From assembly GCF_009192765.1 (NCBI RefSeq), contig NZ_VOHQ01000006.1, positions 186,001-250,000 of the forward strand: a stretch of 64,000 bases of DNA. Reading direction: 5' to 3'. This DNA is from Agriterribacter humi. Lineage in GTDB: Bacteria; Bacteroidota; Bacteroidia; Chitinophagales; Chitinophagaceae. A program made the position numbers and the translations under genes. The notes under the pieces are model-generated. The model saw only the letters and a list, made by a program, of their open reading frames with translations. It had not been told where the DNA came from and did not search any database. This document shows, piece after piece, positions 62,376 to 64,000 of this stretch (position 1 is its first letter; each line of letters begins with the position of its first letter).

Positions 62376-62733
62376 TTTTTATACTATCACTTCCTTAACA
62401 GTGGATAATGAAATTGCTGAGGCCTCACTGGAACTGAACCCGGCACACCCGATATTTGAAGGGCATTTTCCCGGGCAGCCTGTAGTGCCGGGCGTGTGTA
62501 TGGTGCAAATGATAAAAGAAATACTGGAAACCGTTACCGGAAAAACTTTGATGTTAAAGCAGTCTGATCATATAAAATTTCTTTCCGTCATTAATCCGGT
62601 CGAAGCTAAGCCGGTTCAGGCATCTGTTAAATTCAGCGAAAGGGAAAATGATGAACTGCATGTAGTTGCTTCCCTGAGTTGTGAAGAAAGGATTTGCCTG
62701 AAATTAAAAGCTGTTTTTGTAATAACGGACTAA
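62359..62733 (+). CDS. FabZ-like 3-hydroxyacyl-ACP dehydratase
   Basis: This 124-residue hotdog protein has the full FabA/FabZ signature HPIFEGHFPGQPVVPGVCMVQM. The His of GHFPG is in the catalytic position. It would form the double bonds of the polyene chain together with FabG. It is the last gene of the right pigment block. The 35 bases after its stop contain AACC repeats but no clear hairpin. Confidence 0.9.
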   Translation: MILKDDFYTITSLTVDNEIAEASLELNPAHPIFEGHFPGQPVVPGVCMVQMIKEILETVTGKTLMLKQSDHIKFLSVINPVEAKPVQASVKFSERENDELHVVASLSCEERICLKLKAVFVITD

Positions 62734-62768
62734 AGAACCAATCAACTAACCAACCAACCACCAATCCA

Positions 62769-63041
62769 TCAGCCAGAATGCCCCAGGTCTTTGGCAGGGT
62801 TAACCACATCTCTTATTAACTGTTTCAATTCCTTAATTTCCGGGAAACGCCCTTCGGTTTTTCTGTCGAAAATAATTTTATTATTGATGCTGATGGTATA
62901 ACGGCCGGCAGTATCCGAGGGCTGAAGCATTATCCCTTTCACATCTCCGGTAAAAGTAGTGAGCAATTCCTGCGCCATATAAGCCGCCCGCAACAGCCAT
63001 CCACACTGTGGGCAGTATTCGATGGTAATAACATCTTTCAT
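62769..63041 (-). CDS. Rdx-family (SelW-like) redox protein
   Basis: This 90-residue protein has a CPQC motif at residues 10-13 (VTIEYCPQCGW), as in the SelT/SelW/SelH-like Rdx family, with Cys in place of selenocysteine. The rest (LQPSDTAGRYTISINNKIIFDRKTEGRFPEIKELKQLIRDVV) follows the thioredoxin-like fold with its GRFP motif. It likely acts in thiol redox control in the cytoplasm. It faces the pigment operon tail to tail and is not part of it. Confidence 0.9.
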   Translation of the reverse strand: MKDVITIEYCPQCGWLLRAAYMAQELLTTFTGDVKGIMLQPSDTAGRYTISINNKIIFDRKTEGRFPEIKELKQLIRDVVNPAKDLGHSG

Positions 63042-63087
63042 TGAACCTTGTATTGTGCTGTAAAAATATAAAAAGAAAACGGCGCTA

Positions 63088-63492
63088 TTAATTCTTTCTC
63101 CTTTTTACCCGCTTTGGAGGCTCCGCCATTATTTCATCCACTGTTTTTAATTTTTCATCGTCTGCTTTCTTTTTTATATAGATAGTACGATACAGGATTT
63201 GCGAAGGGATTTGCCTTGCTTTTACGGTGATATCTACCTTTTCAACTGTGGGTTCAAAAGGTAACCATAAGCTGTTACCATAAAATTTTCCGTAGGAGGA
63301 GGTAAAAATGAGCTGGGTGCTGTCCATAGGGCGGAAATTACCATTGGAAAGTTTTCCAATTACATTAATATAATTGTATGTCCCTTTTTTCAGGCTGTCT
63401 GTATACAGATTAAAATATATGCTGTCAACTTTTTGTGCAAACAGTGTAGTAAATAATAGCAGTAAAACGGGTATGAGTAATGCTTTTTTCAA
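63088..63492 (-). CDS. Small exported protein of unknown function
   Basis: This 134-residue protein has a signal peptide (ALLIPVLLLLFTTLFAQ) and a beta-rich mature part (SIYFNLYTDSLKKGTYNYINV, then STQLIFTSSYGKFYGNSLWLP). The end is very basic (PPKRVKRRKN). I recognise no family with certainty. It is 46 bases upstream of the Rdx gene, so they may be expressed together. Probably a periplasmic or surface protein. Confidence 0.75.
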   Translation of the reverse strand: MKKALLIPVLLLLFTTLFAQKVDSIYFNLYTDSLKKGTYNYINVIGKLSNGNFRPMDSTQLIFTSSYGKFYGNSLWLPFEPTVEKVDITVKARQIPSQILYRTIYIKKKADDEKLKTVDEIMAEPPKRVKRRKN

Positions 63493-63625
63493 ATTTCATC
63501 CAATTTTATACATTGTTATGACGTATAAACAGCTACAAAAGTACAGTTGCGAGCGGTATTTTACTGAATCTTTGCTTTTATGTAACAAATAGAATGGCGC
63601 TTCCTGCTGACCGAAGCGAATACAG

Positions 63626-63657
63626 ATTCTTCTCCCGCTTTGAGGCGGGATCAGAAT
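63626..63657. repeat. REP-like hairpin in a gene-free stretch
   Basis: ATTCT-TC-TCCCGC pairs with GCGGGA-TC-AGAAT around a TTTGAG loop: 13 positions with two mismatches. The TCCCGC/GCGGGA core also occurs at 53135. The rest of 63493-63791 holds no gene; no clear promoter for the next gene was found. Confidence 0.5.
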
Positions 63658-63791
63658 GACAAGCAGTGGTAGTGGGATTGAGCTTTTTTGCTAATGCCGG
63701 ACAAAAAACCCATTGCCTGCCACCCTGGTTTTGTATTGTCGTTATAACGAAGGAAGGAATATTGGCAGTAATTATTTTACCTTAGTGCACT

Positions 63792-64000
63792 ATGACCCCA
63801 CCTATATTATGGCAACCTTCTGAACAATTTAAGCGCAATTCCAATCTTGCAAAATATATGCAATGGCTAAAAGATAATTTGAATTTGGAATGTAAAGATT
63901 ATGATGCTTTATGGAAATGGTCTGTTGAACATCCCGCTGAATTCTGGAAGAGCATTTCGGATTATTTCAAGGGCATCCATCATTCTTCATACAGCAGTGT
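63792..64000 (+). CDS. Acetoacetyl-CoA synthetase, N-terminal part (cut by window end)
   Basis: From the ATG at 63792 (MTPPILWQPSEQFKRNSNLAKYM) the frame stays open to the right edge, giving 69 residues. The start with LWQPSEQF, a YDALWKWSVEHPAEFWKSI block and YFKG is typical of the N-terminal cap of acetoacetate-CoA ligases (ANL superfamily). That enzyme activates acetoacetate for lipid or ketone-body use. The catalytic parts lie outside the window. Confidence 0.8.
   Translation, partial: MTPPILWQPSEQFKRNSNLAKYMQWLKDNLNLECKDYDALWKWSVEHPAEFWKSISDYFKGIHHSSYSS

Noticed and set aside
1-64000. tRNA, rRNA or integrase genes at the island borders
   Set aside because: None was recognised, so no attachment site or integrase-driven insertion is claimed.

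Overview
The window looks like a chromosomal segment of a Bacteroidota bacterium, most likely of the family Chitinophagaceae. The signs are a SusC/SusD pair controlled by an ECF sigma/FecR module, a Por-secretion (T9SS) sorting domain, lipoproteins, promoters of the Bacteroidota type (TTTG-N19-TAnnTTTG), few Shine-Dalgarno sequences, and a flexirubin-type aryl-polyene pigment cluster. No rRNA, tRNA or CRISPR array was recognised.

Region 1 (1-13888, minus strand) is a nutrient-uptake locus. It holds a PVC-type cytochrome c dehydrogenase, an ECF sigma factor, FecR anti-sigma factor, SusC with an STN signalling domain, SusD, and two tandem paralogous BNR-propeller lipoproteins, the second running off the left edge. 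Region 2 (14070-16860) is degenerate: a truncated copy and a frameshifted full copy of a T9SS-sorted protein flank a small lipoprotein gene, followed by what looks like the 3' end of a dead group II intron. Region 3 (17045-25509) holds three exported sugar-metabolism proteins (Gfo/Idh/MocA oxidoreductase, TIM-barrel isomerase, DUF1080 protein), an outer-membrane barrel, a lone atpG and scpB.

Region 4 is a pigment cluster in two blocks. The left block (25618-31801) has an adenylate-forming ligase, tyrosine ammonia-lyase, ketoreductase, ketosynthase, ACP and acyltransferase, and ends at a terminator. The right block (51528-62733) has two hotdog dehydratases, thioesterase, two ketosynthases, two cysteine-less ketosynthase relatives, ACP, methyltransferase, halogenase-like flavoprotein, polysaccharide deacetylase, LolA-like carrier and lipoproteins. 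The inferred scheme is that tyrosine becomes coumarate, is loaded on ACP, extended and reduced/dehydrated to an aryl polyene, decorated, and placed in the outer membrane.

Between the blocks lie two insertions. The first (32248-44278, plus strand) is a type I restriction-modification operon (half-size HsdS, HsdM, HsdS, Fic, HsdR, YgjP-like peptidase). A four-gene TIR / DUF3892-TIR / TIR-TIR / SLOG module sits inside it between hsdS and fic, and an array of related palindromes precedes hsdR. This nested Thoeris-like module is the best candidate for an undescribed system. The second (44411-51407, minus strand) is a YbhGFSR-like efflux system with a TetR regulator; matching 20-bp palindromes lie in front of tetR and tolC.

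The right end has an Rdx (SelW-like) protein, a small exported protein, and the start of an acetoacetyl-CoA synthetase gene.
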